DNA of 64,000 nt from Novosphingobium resinovorum (GTDB lineage: Bacteria; Pseudomonadota; Alphaproteobacteria; Sphingomonadales; Sphingomonadaceae), in the NCBI RefSeq assembly GCF_001742225.1, contig NZ_CP017076.1, forward strand, positions 1,658,501-1,722,500, in the 5' to 3' direction. Shown here piece by piece: positions 17,002 to 25,138 of this stretch. A model generated the notes under the pieces. The model was given only the letters and a program-made list of their open reading frames with translations, was not told where the DNA came from and searched no databases. Numbering within the stretch: position 1 is the first letter of the stretch; the number at the start of each line of letters is the position of its first letter. A program made the translations under genes and the position numbers.

Positions 17002-18012
17002 ATGGCCATCATGAACATCCGCGAGGCAATCGTCTCGACGCTGAACGCGGAAATGGAACGCGATTCCGACATCATTCTGCTGGGCGAGGACGTGGTGGGC
17101 GGCAACGGCACCGCCGGCGGCCCCGAGGCGATCGGCGGCATCTGGGGCACCAGCCCGGGCCTCTGGAAGAAATTCGGCCCCGAGCGCGTGATCGACACGC
17201 CCATCAGCGAAAGCGCCATCATCGGCGCGGCGGCGGGCGCGGCGCTTTCGGGCAAGCGGCCGGTGGCTGAACTGATGTTCGCGGACTTCGTGGGCGTCAG
17301 CCTCGACCAGATCTGGAACCAGATGGCCAAGTTCCGCTACATGTTCGGCGGCAAGACCAAGTGCCCCGCCGTGGTGCGGCTGGTCTATGGCGCCGGGATG
17401 CAGACGGCGGCGCAGCACAGCCAGTCGGTCTATGCGATGCTGACGGCGATGCCCGGCCTCAAGGTGGTGCTGCCCACCACCCCGGCCGACGCCAAGGGCC
17501 TGCTGACCGAAGCCCTGCGCGGCGACGATCCGGTGATGTTCTTCGAACACAAGACGCTTTACGGCGTGAAGGGCGAAGTGCCCGAGGGCGACCACCGCCA
17601 GCGCTTCGGCGAAGCGCGCGTGGTGCGCGAGGGTGGCGACGTCACCGTGGTCGCCTGCGGGCGCATGGTGAACTTTTCCGAAAAAGCGGCGGATGCAGTG
17701 GCGAAGGACGGCGTCGGTATCGACCTGCTGGACCTGCGCACCACCAGTCCGCTCGACGAGGACGCGATCCTGGAATCGGTGGAGCAGACCGGCCGCCTCG
17801 TCGTGGTGGACGAAAGCCCGCCGCGTTGCAGCCTGGCGGCCGATATCGCCGCGATGGTGACCGAGCGCGCCTTCACGAGCCTGAAAGCCCCGCCCGCGAT
17901 GGTGACCGCGCCGCATAGCCCGATCCCCTTCGCCCGCAATCTGGAGCGTGCCTGGGTGCCTTCGCCGCAGAAGATCGAGGAAGCGGTTCGCCGCGTCCTC
18001 GCCTTCCGCTGA
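17002..18012 (+). CDS. TPP-dependent 2-oxoacid/acetoin dehydrogenase E1 beta
   Basis: 336 residues from MAIMNIREAI, 11 bases after E1alpha. Transketolase pyrimidine domain: LLGEDVVGG, RVIDTPISESAIIGAAAGAALSG, P-V-AELMFADF; then QTAAQHSQSVYAMLTAMPGLKVVLPTTPADAKGLL and the C-terminal domain that binds E2. It pairs with the preceding alpha subunit to build the E1 heterotetramer. An in-frame ATG at 16930 inside E1alpha is rejected because it lacks a family match. Confidence 0.92.
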   Translation: MAIMNIREAIVSTLNAEMERDSDIILLGEDVVGGNGTAGGPEAIGGIWGTSPGLWKKFGPERVIDTPISESAIIGAAAGAALSGKRPVAELMFADFVGVSLDQIWNQMAKFRYMFGGKTKCPAVVRLVYGAGMQTAAQHSQSVYAMLTAMPGLKVVLPTTPADAKGLLTEALRGDDPVMFFEHKTLYGVKGEVPEGDHRQRFGEARVVREGGDVTVVACGRMVNFSEKAADAVAKDGVGIDLLDLRTTSPLDEDAILESVEQTGRLVVVDESPPRCSLAADIAAMVTERAFTSLKAPPAMVTAPHSPIPFARNLERAWVPSPQKIEEAVRRVLAFR

Positions 18013-18023
18013 GGGGAGGGCAC

Positions 18024-19460
18024 ATGGCAAAGCTCACGCCCTTCACGATGCCCAAGTGGGGCATCGAAATGGCCGAAGGCACGATCGCCGACTGGATGGT
18101 GGCCGAGAATGCCCCGTTCGAACGCGGCGCCGTGCTCACGCTCGTCGAGACCGACAAGATCACCAACGAGATCGAGGCGGACAAGGACGGCCGCTTCGTG
18201 CGTATCCTTGCCGAAGCCGGGCAGACTTATCCGGTCGGCGCGCTGCTGGCGGTGCTGAGCGACGGTGGCGAAGCCAGCGCGGCCGAGATCGACGCGGTGA
18301 TCGCGGCGTTCAGGCCGTCCGAGAGCGGCTTCGGCCCGGACGGAGACGATGCGTCAGGTCCGGCCCCGGCCGCGCCTGCCGTCGAACCGGAAAAGCCCGC
18401 TGCACCGCCGGTCCCCGAGGGCCTTGCCATCAGCCCCGCCGCGCTGGCGGAGGCGCAGCGCCTCGGCGTCGATCTCGCCACCGTCACCGGCACTGGCAGG
18501 GGCCGCCGCATCTTCGCGCAGGACGTGCATCAGGCCGCGCGGCCCGAAGCGAAGCCGCAGCTTGTCGGCGTGTTCGCGGCGACGCCGGACAGCCCGGTCC
18601 TCTCCACCCCCGTCGCGCGGCGTCTCGGCGCGCTGCACGGGTTGGACCTCGCCACGATCAAGGGCTCCGGCGCGCGCGGCAAAGTGCGGCGTGACGACGT
18701 GCTGGCGATCGTCCAGCAGGCCGCCCCGACACCCGCGCCCGCCAGCGCGGCCCCGGCACCTGTCGCAGCAGCGCCCGCACCGCGTCCGGCATCGGGCAAT
18801 GTCGATGTCATGCCGATGTCCTCGATGCGCCGGACCATCGCGCGCAGGCTGACCGAGGCCAAGCAGCAGATCCCGCACTTCTACGTGCGCCGCCGCGTCC
18901 GCGCTGACCGGCTGCTGGCCCTGCGCGCCTCGCTCGGCCCGGACAAGCCCAGCGTCAACGACTTCATCGTCAAGGCCTGCGCTCTGGCATTGATGGAAAT
19001 CCCGGCCGTCAACGTGCAGGTCCACGGCAACGACATCCACCGCTTCGGTTCGGCCGATGTTGCGGTGGCGGTGGCGACCGACAAGGGCCTCGTCACCCCG
19101 ATCGTCTTCGGGGCCGACGACCTTTCGGTGGCCGCAATCGGCGCGGTGATGAAGGGCTTGGCCCAGCGCGCCCGCAGCGGCAAGCTGAAGCCGGAGGAAT
19201 TCACCGGCGGCAGCTTCTCGCTTTCCAACCTCGGCGGGTTCGGGGTCGAACAGTTCGACGCCATCATCAATCCGCCGCAGGGCGCGATACTGGCGGTCGG
19301 CACTGCCCGACCCGAGCCCATCGACGACGACGGCGCGATCCGCATCGTGCCGGTGCTGCACCTTTCGCTCTCGTGCGACCACCGCGCGATCGACGGGGCC
19401 GACGGCGGCCGCTTCATGGCCGCGCTCGCGAACCTCATCGAACAGCCCCATTTGCTCTGA
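18024..19460 (+). CDS. Dihydrolipoamide acyltransferase E2 with two subunit-binding domains
   Basis: 478 residues. N-terminal lipoyl domain (about 1-80, lipoyl Lys45 in VETDKITNE). Then an Ala/Pro linker, one peripheral-subunit-binding domain at about 135-168 (ISPAALAEAQRLGVDLATVTGTGRGRRI), another at about 192-230 (STPVARRLGALHGLDLATIKGSGARGKV), a second Ala/Pro linker and the catalytic domain ending in DHRAIDGADGGRF (catalytic His453 region). It accepts the acyl group from E1 and passes it to CoA. No dihydrolipoamide dehydrogenase gene is nearby, so a housekeeping E3 must serve. Two binding domains in tandem is unusual. Confidence 0.92.
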   Translation: MAKLTPFTMPKWGIEMAEGTIADWMVAENAPFERGAVLTLVETDKITNEIEADKDGRFVRILAEAGQTYPVGALLAVLSDGGEASAAEIDAVIAAFRPSESGFGPDGDDASGPAPAAPAVEPEKPAAPPVPEGLAISPAALAEAQRLGVDLATVTGTGRGRRIFAQDVHQAARPEAKPQLVGVFAATPDSPVLSTPVARRLGALHGLDLATIKGSGARGKVRRDDVLAIVQQAAPTPAPASAAPAPVAAAPAPRPASGNVDVMPMSSMRRTIARRLTEAKQQIPHFYVRRRVRADRLLALRASLGPDKPSVNDFIVKACALALMEIPAVNVQVHGNDIHRFGSADVAVAVATDKGLVTPIVFGADDLSVAAIGAVMKGLAQRARSGKLKPEEFTGGSFSLSNLGGFGVEQFDAIINPPQGAILAVGTARPEPIDDDGAIRIVPVLHLSLSCDHRAIDGADGGRFMAALANLIEQPHLL

Positions 19461-19473
19461 CGGAAAAGAAACG

Positions 19474-20637
19474 ATGAACTTCAAGCTGACCGAAGACCAG
19501 CTCCAACTGCAGGAAGCCGCCCGCACCTTCGCCCGCGCCGAACTGCCCGCCATCGCTGCCGAGCTGGAGCGCGACAACAAGCCGCCGAGCCGCGCACTGG
19601 TCAAGCGCTATGCCGAGATGGGCTTCCTGGGCATCAACGTGTCGAGCGATCTCGGTGGCCTCGGCCTCGGCAACATCGAGGCGCTGATCGTGCTGGAGGA
19701 ATTCGGCAAGATTTCCTCGGCGGTCGGCTTTCCGATCTTCGAAAGCTCGGTCGGACCGGTGCGCGCGATCGAGCACTTTGCGTCCGACACGCTGAAGAAG
19801 CGCGTGGTTCCCGCCGTCTGCTCGGGTGACATGGTGGTGGCGGTCTCCATGTCCGAACCGGACGCGGGCAGCGCGCTGACCGACCTCAAGACCAAGGGCG
19901 TGGTCAAGGGCGACAAGCTCATCATCAACGGCACCAAGCGCTGGTGCTCGGGCGGCGGCCACTCGGACGCCTATGTCGTCTACTGCCGTCTTTCGGACGA
20001 TCCGGGCGCCAAGGGCATCGGTGCGGTGCTGGTGGAAAAGGACGCGCCGGGCATCTCGTTCGGCCCGAACGAGGAGCTGATGGGGTTCCGCGGCGTGCCG
20101 TCGTCGGACATCAATTTCGACGATTGCGAAGTGCCGCTCGACAATATCATCGTGCAGGCCGGCGGCGGCTTCAAGAAGCTGATGGAAGCCTTCGACCTCG
20201 AACGCTGCGGCAATGCCACGATGTCGCTGGCGCAGGCCTCGGGCGCGCTGGAGGACGTCAGCGTCTACGTTCAGGAGCGCAAGCAGTTCGGCAAGCCCAT
20301 CGCCGAATTCCAGGCGGTGCAGATCAAGCTCGCCGAGATGCAGATGAAGATCGAGGCCGCCCGCCTGCTGATCTGGCGCGCCGCCTCGCTGGCCGAGGAT
20401 GGCCTGCCTTCGGTGCTGCACAGCTCCACCGGCAAGTGCTTCGCCAACACCATCGCGCGCGAGGTGACGGGCGATGCGATGCAGCTGATGGGGGCTTACG
20501 GCTACTCGAAGGAGTTCCCGATGGAGCGCCGCCTGCGGGACTCGTGGGGTTGGGGCATCGCGGGCGGGGCGATCGATATCCAGAAGGTCAATATCGCCGG
20601 GGCCATGCTCGGGCGGCGGTTCGATCAGCGGCGGTAG
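19474..20637 (+). CDS. Acyl-CoA dehydrogenase, isovaleryl-type active site
   Basis: 387 residues with the three ACAD domains: AVSMSEPDAGSALTDL (FAD/substrate motif), R-K-Q-FGKPIAEFQA, and YGYSKEFPMERRLRDS. The usual catalytic Glu near the C-terminus (Y-E-G-T in most members) is absent here: IAGGAIDIQK. Instead Glu243 in FDLER stands where isovaleryl-CoA dehydrogenase carries its base. This points to a branched or bulky acyl-CoA substrate. Last gene of the operon starting at 13752; it converges on the minus-strand block across an inverted repeat. Confidence 0.9.
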   Translation: MNFKLTEDQLQLQEAARTFARAELPAIAAELERDNKPPSRALVKRYAEMGFLGINVSSDLGGLGLGNIEALIVLEEFGKISSAVGFPIFESSVGPVRAIEHFASDTLKKRVVPAVCSGDMVVAVSMSEPDAGSALTDLKTKGVVKGDKLIINGTKRWCSGGGHSDAYVVYCRLSDDPGAKGIGAVLVEKDAPGISFGPNEELMGFRGVPSSDINFDDCEVPLDNIIVQAGGGFKKLMEAFDLERCGNATMSLAQASGALEDVSVYVQERKQFGKPIAEFQAVQIKLAEMQMKIEAARLLIWRAASLAEDGLPSVLHSSTGKCFANTIAREVTGDAMQLMGAYGYSKEFPMERRLRDSWGWGIAGGAIDIQKVNIAGAMLGRRFDQRR

Positions 20638-20645
20638 GTGGCGGA

Positions 20646-20726
20646 GGGGGCTTCGACAAGCTCAGCCTGAGCGGGACCTGAAAAACTGCTCTCCACACCG
20701 CTCAGGCTGAGCTTGTCGAAGCCCCC
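20646..20726. repeat. Inverted repeat between convergent genes (GGGGGCTTCGACAAGCTCAG family)
   Basis: Arms GGGGGCTTCGACAAGCTCAG.. and the exact complement ..CTGAGCTTGTCGAAGCCCCC, each about 29 bases, around a short centre. The same unit is inserted in the repeat at 22183. Lying between convergent genes it could serve as a bidirectional terminator hairpin, although no T-tract follows. Confidence 0.8.
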
Positions 20727-20768
20727 TCGGTTACAGAGCCATGAGGGGGTGGCCCGGCACCCGCGTTT

Positions 20769-21266
20769 CTAGCGCGCGGTGCCGGCCATCCGCTCCCTCG
20801 CGCCGCGCGTGTACACCAGGTTGATGCTGGTGAACGTCACCGCCTCGGTCCCGTCTTCCAGCACGACGGCGTAGCGTGTCATCGCCGTGCCGCGATCGGT
20901 GCGGGTCTTGGAGGGTTCGAGGCTCACGATCTCGCTGGTGACGTGGATCGTGTCCCCGGCCCGGATCGCGCGCTTCAGGCGCAGTTCGTCCCAGCCCACG
21001 CCGCAGACCCAGTCGATGTCCCAGTTTATCTCGTGGTCCATCTGCCGCCACAGCGCGAGGACGTGGATGCCGCTCGCCACCACTTCGCCGAAGACCGACT
21101 GCGCGGCGCTTTCCGGGTCGGTGTGGAACCATTGCGGATCGTACTTGCGTGCGAACTCCAGCATTTCTTCCTGCGTCACCGTGCGCGAGGAGGAGCGGCG
21201 GAACTCGCCGAGTTCCAGATCCTCGAAGGTGCGGTGCGGTTTTGCGGGAGTGAACAGCTCGGTCAC
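20769..21266 (-). CDS. MaoC-family (hot-dog) enoyl-CoA hydratase
   Basis: 165 residues from a GTG start (AAGGAA upstream). The start overlaps the TesB stop by four bases (GTGA), so the genes are coupled. Hot-dog fold protein of the MaoC-like dehydratase family: TFEDLELGEFRRSSSRTVTQEEMLEFARKYDPQWFHTDPESAAQSVFGEVVASGIHVLALW. The catalytic D-P-Q-W-F-H-x-D pattern and the following G-x-x-A-S-G loop are complete. It likely hydrates an enoyl-CoA to a 3-hydroxyacyl-CoA during side-chain beta-oxidation. Confidence 0.88.
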   Translation of the reverse strand: MTELFTPAKPHRTFEDLELGEFRRSSSRTVTQEEMLEFARKYDPQWFHTDPESAAQSVFGEVVASGIHVLALWRQMDHEINWDIDWVCGVGWDELRLKRAIRAGDTIHVTSEIVSLEPSKTRTDRGTAMTRYAVVLEDGTEAVTFTSINLVYTRGARERMAGTAR

Positions 21267-22174
21267 AACTTTCCTTCGCGTTTCTGGTCTAGCATCCGCG
21301 CGAGGCCCTGCTGGCTGACGGTGGCGACGAGGGTGCCGTCGCGGCGGAAGATGTTGCCCCGGCCGAGCGCCAGCGCGTCGGTCGCGGCGGGGCTGTCCAT
21401 CGCGTAGAGCATCCATTCGTCCACGCGGAAGTCATCATGAAACCAGATCGCGTGGTCGAGGCTGCTGCTCTGCAGGAAGTCGTTGGCCCAGCCGATGCCC
21501 AGCGGCCCCAGCGCCGTGTGGAAGATGTGCAGGTCCGAGGCATAGGCGAGCAGGCGCTGGTGGACGTCGAGCGGGCCGTCGATCGTGTCGTTCAGGCGGA
21601 ACCAGAAGCTGCGCGTCGCCGGGCGAACGTCGCGCTCGTCGAACGGGAACATGCCGATCGGGCGCCAGTCGATCTGCTGGCGGCGACGCCAGAAGGGACG
21701 GTGGCGTTCGGGCAGGCGATCGCCGTATTGCGCCACCAGTTCGGCGAGGCTGGTCAAGCCTTCGGGCTCCGGCACGTCGGGCATCGGGAAGCCGTGGCGG
21801 CCGGAAGGCTCGGGCGCCTTGAAGGAGGCCATCAGGTTGAGGATCGGCGCGCCGTCCTGCGTCATGCGTACGGTGCGGTTGGCGAACGTGCGCCCATCGC
21901 TTTCGCGCGTTACGGCGAATTCCACCGGACGGTCGATCAGGCCGGGCTGGAGAAAATAGGCGTGGAGGCTGTGCGCGACCTTGTCCTGCGGCACCGTCAG
22001 TCGCGCGGCGGCAAGGCATTGCGACAGCGCCATGCCGCCGTAGAGGCGCAGGAGATCGCTCGGGACCGGCGCCACGCGGTAGTGGTCGGGGGCGATTTTC
22101 TCGAAAGCATAGGCGAGGCGGCGTTCGAGTTCCGGGTCATCGATGTAGGGATTGGTATCGGGCAAGCAGTGCAT
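21263..22174 (-). CDS. tesB: Acyl-CoA thioesterase II (TesB-like)
   Basis: 303 residues from MHCLPDTNPYI; a longer reading frame upstream is repeat sequence. Double hot-dog thioesterase: GGMALSQCLAAA, HSLHAYFLQPG and the C-terminal SSSLDHAIWFHDDFRVDEWMLYAMDSP with R-G-N-IFRRDGTLVATVSQQGLAR. It would free CoA from dead-end acyl-CoA intermediates. First gene of a two-gene minus-strand operon with MaoC. Confidence 0.9.
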   Translation of the reverse strand: MHCLPDTNPYIDDPELERRLAYAFEKIAPDHYRVAPVPSDLLRLYGGMALSQCLAAARLTVPQDKVAHSLHAYFLQPGLIDRPVEFAVTRESDGRTFANRTVRMTQDGAPILNLMASFKAPEPSGRHGFPMPDVPEPEGLTSLAELVAQYGDRLPERHRPFWRRRQQIDWRPIGMFPFDERDVRPATRSFWFRLNDTIDGPLDVHQRLLAYASDLHIFHTALGPLGIGWANDFLQSSSLDHAIWFHDDFRVDEWMLYAMDSPAATDALALGRGNIFRRDGTLVATVSQQGLARMLDQKREGKL

Positions 22175-22182
22175 CCAATTTC

Positions 22183-22382
22183 GTCGTCCCGGACTTGTTC
22201 GGGGACCGTGGGCGTGTGACGCGGGGGCTTCGACAGGCTCAGCCTGAGCGGAATTATAGGTTATTACACGACCTCCGCTCACCCTGAGCTTGTCGAAGGG
22301 TCTCAGCTGAGCTTGTCGAAGCCCCCTCTGCCAGCACTGATCTAAAGACCGCCAGCGGTCCCGGATCAAGTCCGGGACGACG
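22183..22382. repeat. Nested palindromic repeats
   Basis: The outer arms GTCGTCCCGGACTTG (left) and CAAGTCCGGGACGAC (right) belong to the family at 15884. Inside lies a copy of the GGGGGCTTCGACAGGCTCAG...CTTGTCGAAG family, with an extra partial right arm (GAGCTTGTCGAAGCCCCC). One repeat family has apparently inserted in another. It occupies the spacer between TesB and the VOC gene on the minus strand. Confidence 0.8.
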
Positions 22383-22388
22383 TGGCGA

Positions 22389-22871
22389 TCACGCCGCAGC
22401 CTCAGTTACCGCCAGTTTTTCGAACCCGAACCCGCAGTCCGGATCGACGATCTGCAGCAGTTCCACCACGTTGCCGTCGCAGTCCTTGCCGTAAGTGGCA
22501 CGGGTCGCCGCCGAGCCGCCGGGCTCGCAGTTGAACTCCATGCCCAGCGCGGTGAGCCGCTCGTATTCGGCGAAGACGTCGTCGCAGTAGAGGCAGATAT
22601 GGGTGATGCCCCGGTCGCACATGCGCGGATGGACCACCTGCGGATCATTGCTGGTATATTCGAAGACTTCGATATGCAGGTTGCCCAGCCGGATCATCTC
22701 GTAGCGGGCGCTGCTGTCCGTGAGGCCGACCATCGTGTCGATGCGGGCGTTGCCGGGCTGCCAGCCGCCCTCCTTGCCGGCGCGCTCGAAGCCGAACCAG
22801 CGCTGGTAGTGATCGACGAACCGTTCGAGGTCCGGCGTCGAGATGGCGAGGTGGTGGACGCCCCGGATCAT
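22389..22871 (-). CDS. VOC-family protein, epimerase/dioxygenase-like
   Basis: 160 residues from MIRGVHHLAIST, whose start overlaps the SDR stop (ATGA). VOC fold with metal-ligand candidates His in GVHHLA, Glu in IEVFEY, His in ITHICLY and Glu in VVELLQ. It is very like the protein at 47664-48173 (VGL..S.AR, RLGN..IEVFEY, Y/G..TH). Methylmalonyl-CoA epimerase and extradiol-type VOC enzymes share this layout; the reaction here is not known. Co-transcribed with the SDR and Rieske genes upstream. Confidence 0.82.
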   Translation of the reverse strand: MIRGVHHLAISTPDLERFVDHYQRWFGFERAGKEGGWQPGNARIDTMVGLTDSSARYEMIRLGNLHIEVFEYTSNDPQVVHPRMCDRGITHICLYCDDVFAEYERLTALGMEFNCEPGGSAATRATYGKDCDGNVVELLQIVDPDCGFGFEKLAVTEAAA

Positions 22872-23689
22872 GCCGCCTGACCCACGGCGGACTGACCCAC
22901 TGCGGATCTGGCGGCTTTCACGGCCGAGACGATCTCGGCGTTGGTGGGATTGCGGCGCAGGGTCAGGCCGCCGTTCACCTGCAGCACCTGCCCGCTCATG
23001 AAGCAGGCGTCGCCCGCCAGCCACGAGACGGCTTCGGCGATGTCCTCGCTGGTGCCGACGCGGCCCAGGGGATATTCCCTGGCGAAGGTATCGGTGATCG
23101 CCGTATTCTTCGCCGCTTTCTCGGTCATCGGCGTGGCCGTGAAGCCGGGCGCGACCGAGTTGGCGCGGATGCCGCGATGGCCGAATTCGTTGGCCACACA
23201 GCGGATCACGTGGTCGGCGCCCGCCTTGGTGCCCATGTAGGCGGCATGGTCCTCCAGCATGATCGAGGCGGTGGCGGAACTGATCTGGATCAGCGAGCCG
23301 CCGTCGCGCATCACCCGCAGCATCGCCTGATAGAACAGGATCGCGCCGGTGAACTGCAGCGCGGTCATCTTCTCGATCTCGGCCTTGGTGGTGTCGAGGA
23401 AGGGTTTGAGCAGACCCCAGCCGGTGGCGTTCACGGCGATGTCGATGCCGCCGTAAGTCGCCTTCGCGGTGTCGCCGAGGCGGGCGAGGTCTTCCTCGCT
23501 GGTGAGATCGCAGCCGGTCACCGCCAGCCCGCCGATCTCGGTGGCGAGGCGTTCCAGTTCCTCCGCCTTGCGCCCGGCGACGATCACCGTCGCGCCATCG
23601 GCGGCAAGGCGGCGCGCGATCACTTGCGCCATGTTGTCCCGGTTGGCCGCGCCGACGACGACGGCGACCTTTCCTGCCAGATCGGCCAT
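22868..23689 (-). CDS. SDR with enoyl-ACP-reductase-like cofactor loop
   Basis: 273 residues. The cofactor loop reads VVVGAANRDNMAQVIARRL, like the GxxxxxSxA loop of FabI-type divergent SDRs rather than TGxxxGxG. AVNATGW replaces NNAG. The catalytic region SSATASIMLEDHAAYMGTKAG keeps Ser, Tyr and Lys. The C-terminus extends past the SDR core with the short repeat SAVGQSAVGQ. Probably a ketone/alcohol oxidoreductase. Sits between the Rieske gene (53 bases upstream) and the VOC gene (overlapping). Confidence 0.85.
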   Translation of the reverse strand: MADLAGKVAVVVGAANRDNMAQVIARRLAADGATVIVAGRKAEELERLATEIGGLAVTGCDLTSEEDLARLGDTAKATYGGIDIAVNATGWGLLKPFLDTTKAEIEKMTALQFTGAILFYQAMLRVMRDGGSLIQISSATASIMLEDHAAYMGTKAGADHVIRCVANEFGHRGIRANSVAPGFTATPMTEKAAKNTAITDTFAREYPLGRVGTSEDIAEAVSWLAGDACFMSGQVLQVNGGLTLRRNPTNAEIVSAVKAARSAVGQSAVGQAA

Positions 23690-23741
23690 GCGTGTTCTCC
23701 CGTTATCCTGTTTTCTCGTCCCGCGTGGGAGCGGGGCAAAG

Positions 23742-24968
23742 TCAGTCCCGCTGTACCCAGTCGCCCAGCACCTGCTCGACGCGCGTGTGCTCCGGCACCC
23801 GGTTGAGGCCGATGCGGCGGTCGAGTTCCTCGTGCCAGTGATAGATGCGGCGCTCCTGATAGTTGAGCGGCATCGCCCTGAAGCCCGGGCTTTCCAGCGA
23901 TTCCTGGATTTGCGGCGCGTATTGCAGGTCCTCGTAGAGAATACGCTCCCAGTTGCTCAGGCGCGTGGGCCAGAGCGGGTGCGGGTTCTCGGGATCGTGG
24001 TCCGGTGCCAGCCAGCTGGACACCACGCGCGTGCGCTTCGTGCCGATCGGCCAGAACTGCAGAATCGGGATGCCGGTGGGGGCAGGGGGCATGATGAAGT
24101 TGGGGTAGATCTGGTAGCTGACGTTGTTCTTGGCCGGGAACTCGGTGATCGATGCGATTTCCGGCATGCCCACGGTGCCGGGATCGACCCAGTCGGGGCG
24201 CCGGTTCGGCGTCGCCATGCGGCTGTGGCCGTTCGGCCAGAGCGTGATGATCATCGCGCGGTGATCGAGGAAGCGGTCCACCGTGTTCACGTGGATCGAC
24301 TTGATGTGGTAGACCTCGAGGAAGGCGTCGAGCAGGACCTTGACGTTGCAGTCCACCTCGTAGCTGCGGCTGTCGACGAGGCGCAGCTTCTCAAGCTCGA
24401 ACTGCTCCAGCTGCTCCGCCATCGGGCCGATGTGTTCCATCAGCGGCTGCGCATCGGGATCGCGGTTGATGAAGATCAGCGAGCCCAGCAGTTCGCAGCG
24501 CACCTGTACCAGCGAGCGGCAGGACATGTCGAAATCGACGAAGTCGCGCTTGTCGCGCACCGCCGTCAGCTTGCCGTCGAGGGTATAGCTCCAGCCGTGA
24601 TAGCCGCAGACGAAGCCGCGCCCTTCGCCCGATTCCTCGGTGACGAGGGGGGCGCCGCGATGCTGGCAGGTGTTGTAGAACGCCTTGACCTCGCCCTGTA
24701 GGTTGCGCGCGACGATGATCGGCACGCCCGAATTGCGGGTCAGGAACCAGGAGCCCGGATTTGGCACCTGATCGGTGTGGCCCGCATAGAGCCACGCCTT
24801 GTCCCACATCATCTCCTTTTCGAGTTGCAGGAATTCGGGGTCGGTATAGCGGCTGCCGGGAATGTCGGGCAGCTTGGGAAAGCCCTCGGGCGGCCCCTTG
24901 CGATCCCGCTCGTAGTCCATCCGCGCGAAATCGTTCTCGGGGCTTTGATCTGCGACCAGATCGAGCAT
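23742..24968 (-). CDS. Rieske non-heme iron oxygenase, alpha subunit
   Basis: 408 residues. Rieske ligands C101-Q-H103-RG and C121-GY-H124-GW; iron-site segment LLDAFLEVYHIKSIHVNT. Shorter than the other four Rieske proteins here and of a different subgroup (CQHRGAPL, CGYHGWSYTLDGKL), closer in look to KshA-like or phenylpropionate-type alpha-only enzymes. GGGAGAG precedes the ATG. A full operator (25028) and a half copy (25090) lie upstream. First gene of the operon running to the VOC gene at 22389. Confidence 0.9.
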   Translation of the reverse strand: MLDLVADQSPENDFARMDYERDRKGPPEGFPKLPDIPGSRYTDPEFLQLEKEMMWDKAWLYAGHTDQVPNPGSWFLTRNSGVPIIVARNLQGEVKAFYNTCQHRGAPLVTEESGEGRGFVCGYHGWSYTLDGKLTAVRDKRDFVDFDMSCRSLVQVRCELLGSLIFINRDPDAQPLMEHIGPMAEQLEQFELEKLRLVDSRSYEVDCNVKVLLDAFLEVYHIKSIHVNTVDRFLDHRAMIITLWPNGHSRMATPNRRPDWVDPGTVGMPEIASITEFPAKNNVSYQIYPNFIMPPAPTGIPILQFWPIGTKRTRVVSSWLAPDHDPENPHPLWPTRLSNWERILYEDLQYAPQIQESLESPGFRAMPLNYQERRIYHWHEELDRRIGLNRVPEHTRVEQVLGDWVQRD

Positions 24969-25027
24969 CGGCCTTCTCTCCCTTGCCTTGCACTCCGGTT
25001 GGGCGGAGTGGGCCGCAGCAGAATCAA

Positions 25028-25047
25028 AAAACAGACATGAATGTTTG
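25028..25047. promoter_or_regulatory. Recurrent palindromic operator, site 5
   Basis: AAAACAGA-CATG-AATGTTTG, 60-79 bases upstream of the Rieske start at 24968. Outer arms GCAGAATC (25018) and GATTCTGC (25047) extend the dyad, offset by three bases. A strong member of the family. Confidence 0.75.
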
Positions 25048-25089
25048 ATTCTGCCGATGTGATGCTTGCGATCCTACCTCCTGCACGAT

Positions 25090-25097
25090 AAAACAGT
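25090..25097. promoter_or_regulatory. Half-site of the recurrent operator
   Basis: AAAACAGT is a perfect left half. The matching right half (ATTGTAAT, 25106) stands four bases further away than in the other sites, so binding would be weaker or monovalent. Forms a tandem with site 5. Confidence 0.35.
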
Positions 25098-25138
25098 CAA
25101 CAGTGATTGTAATTTCACCATCTCGACGAGCGGACGCG

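Noticed and set aside
20646..20726. Possible CRISPR or transposon end
   Set aside because: Only a two-arm palindrome; no spacer series, no transposase nearby.
22175..22369. N-terminal extension of TesB
   Set aside because: It translates repeat arms; family homology begins at MHCLPDTNPYI.
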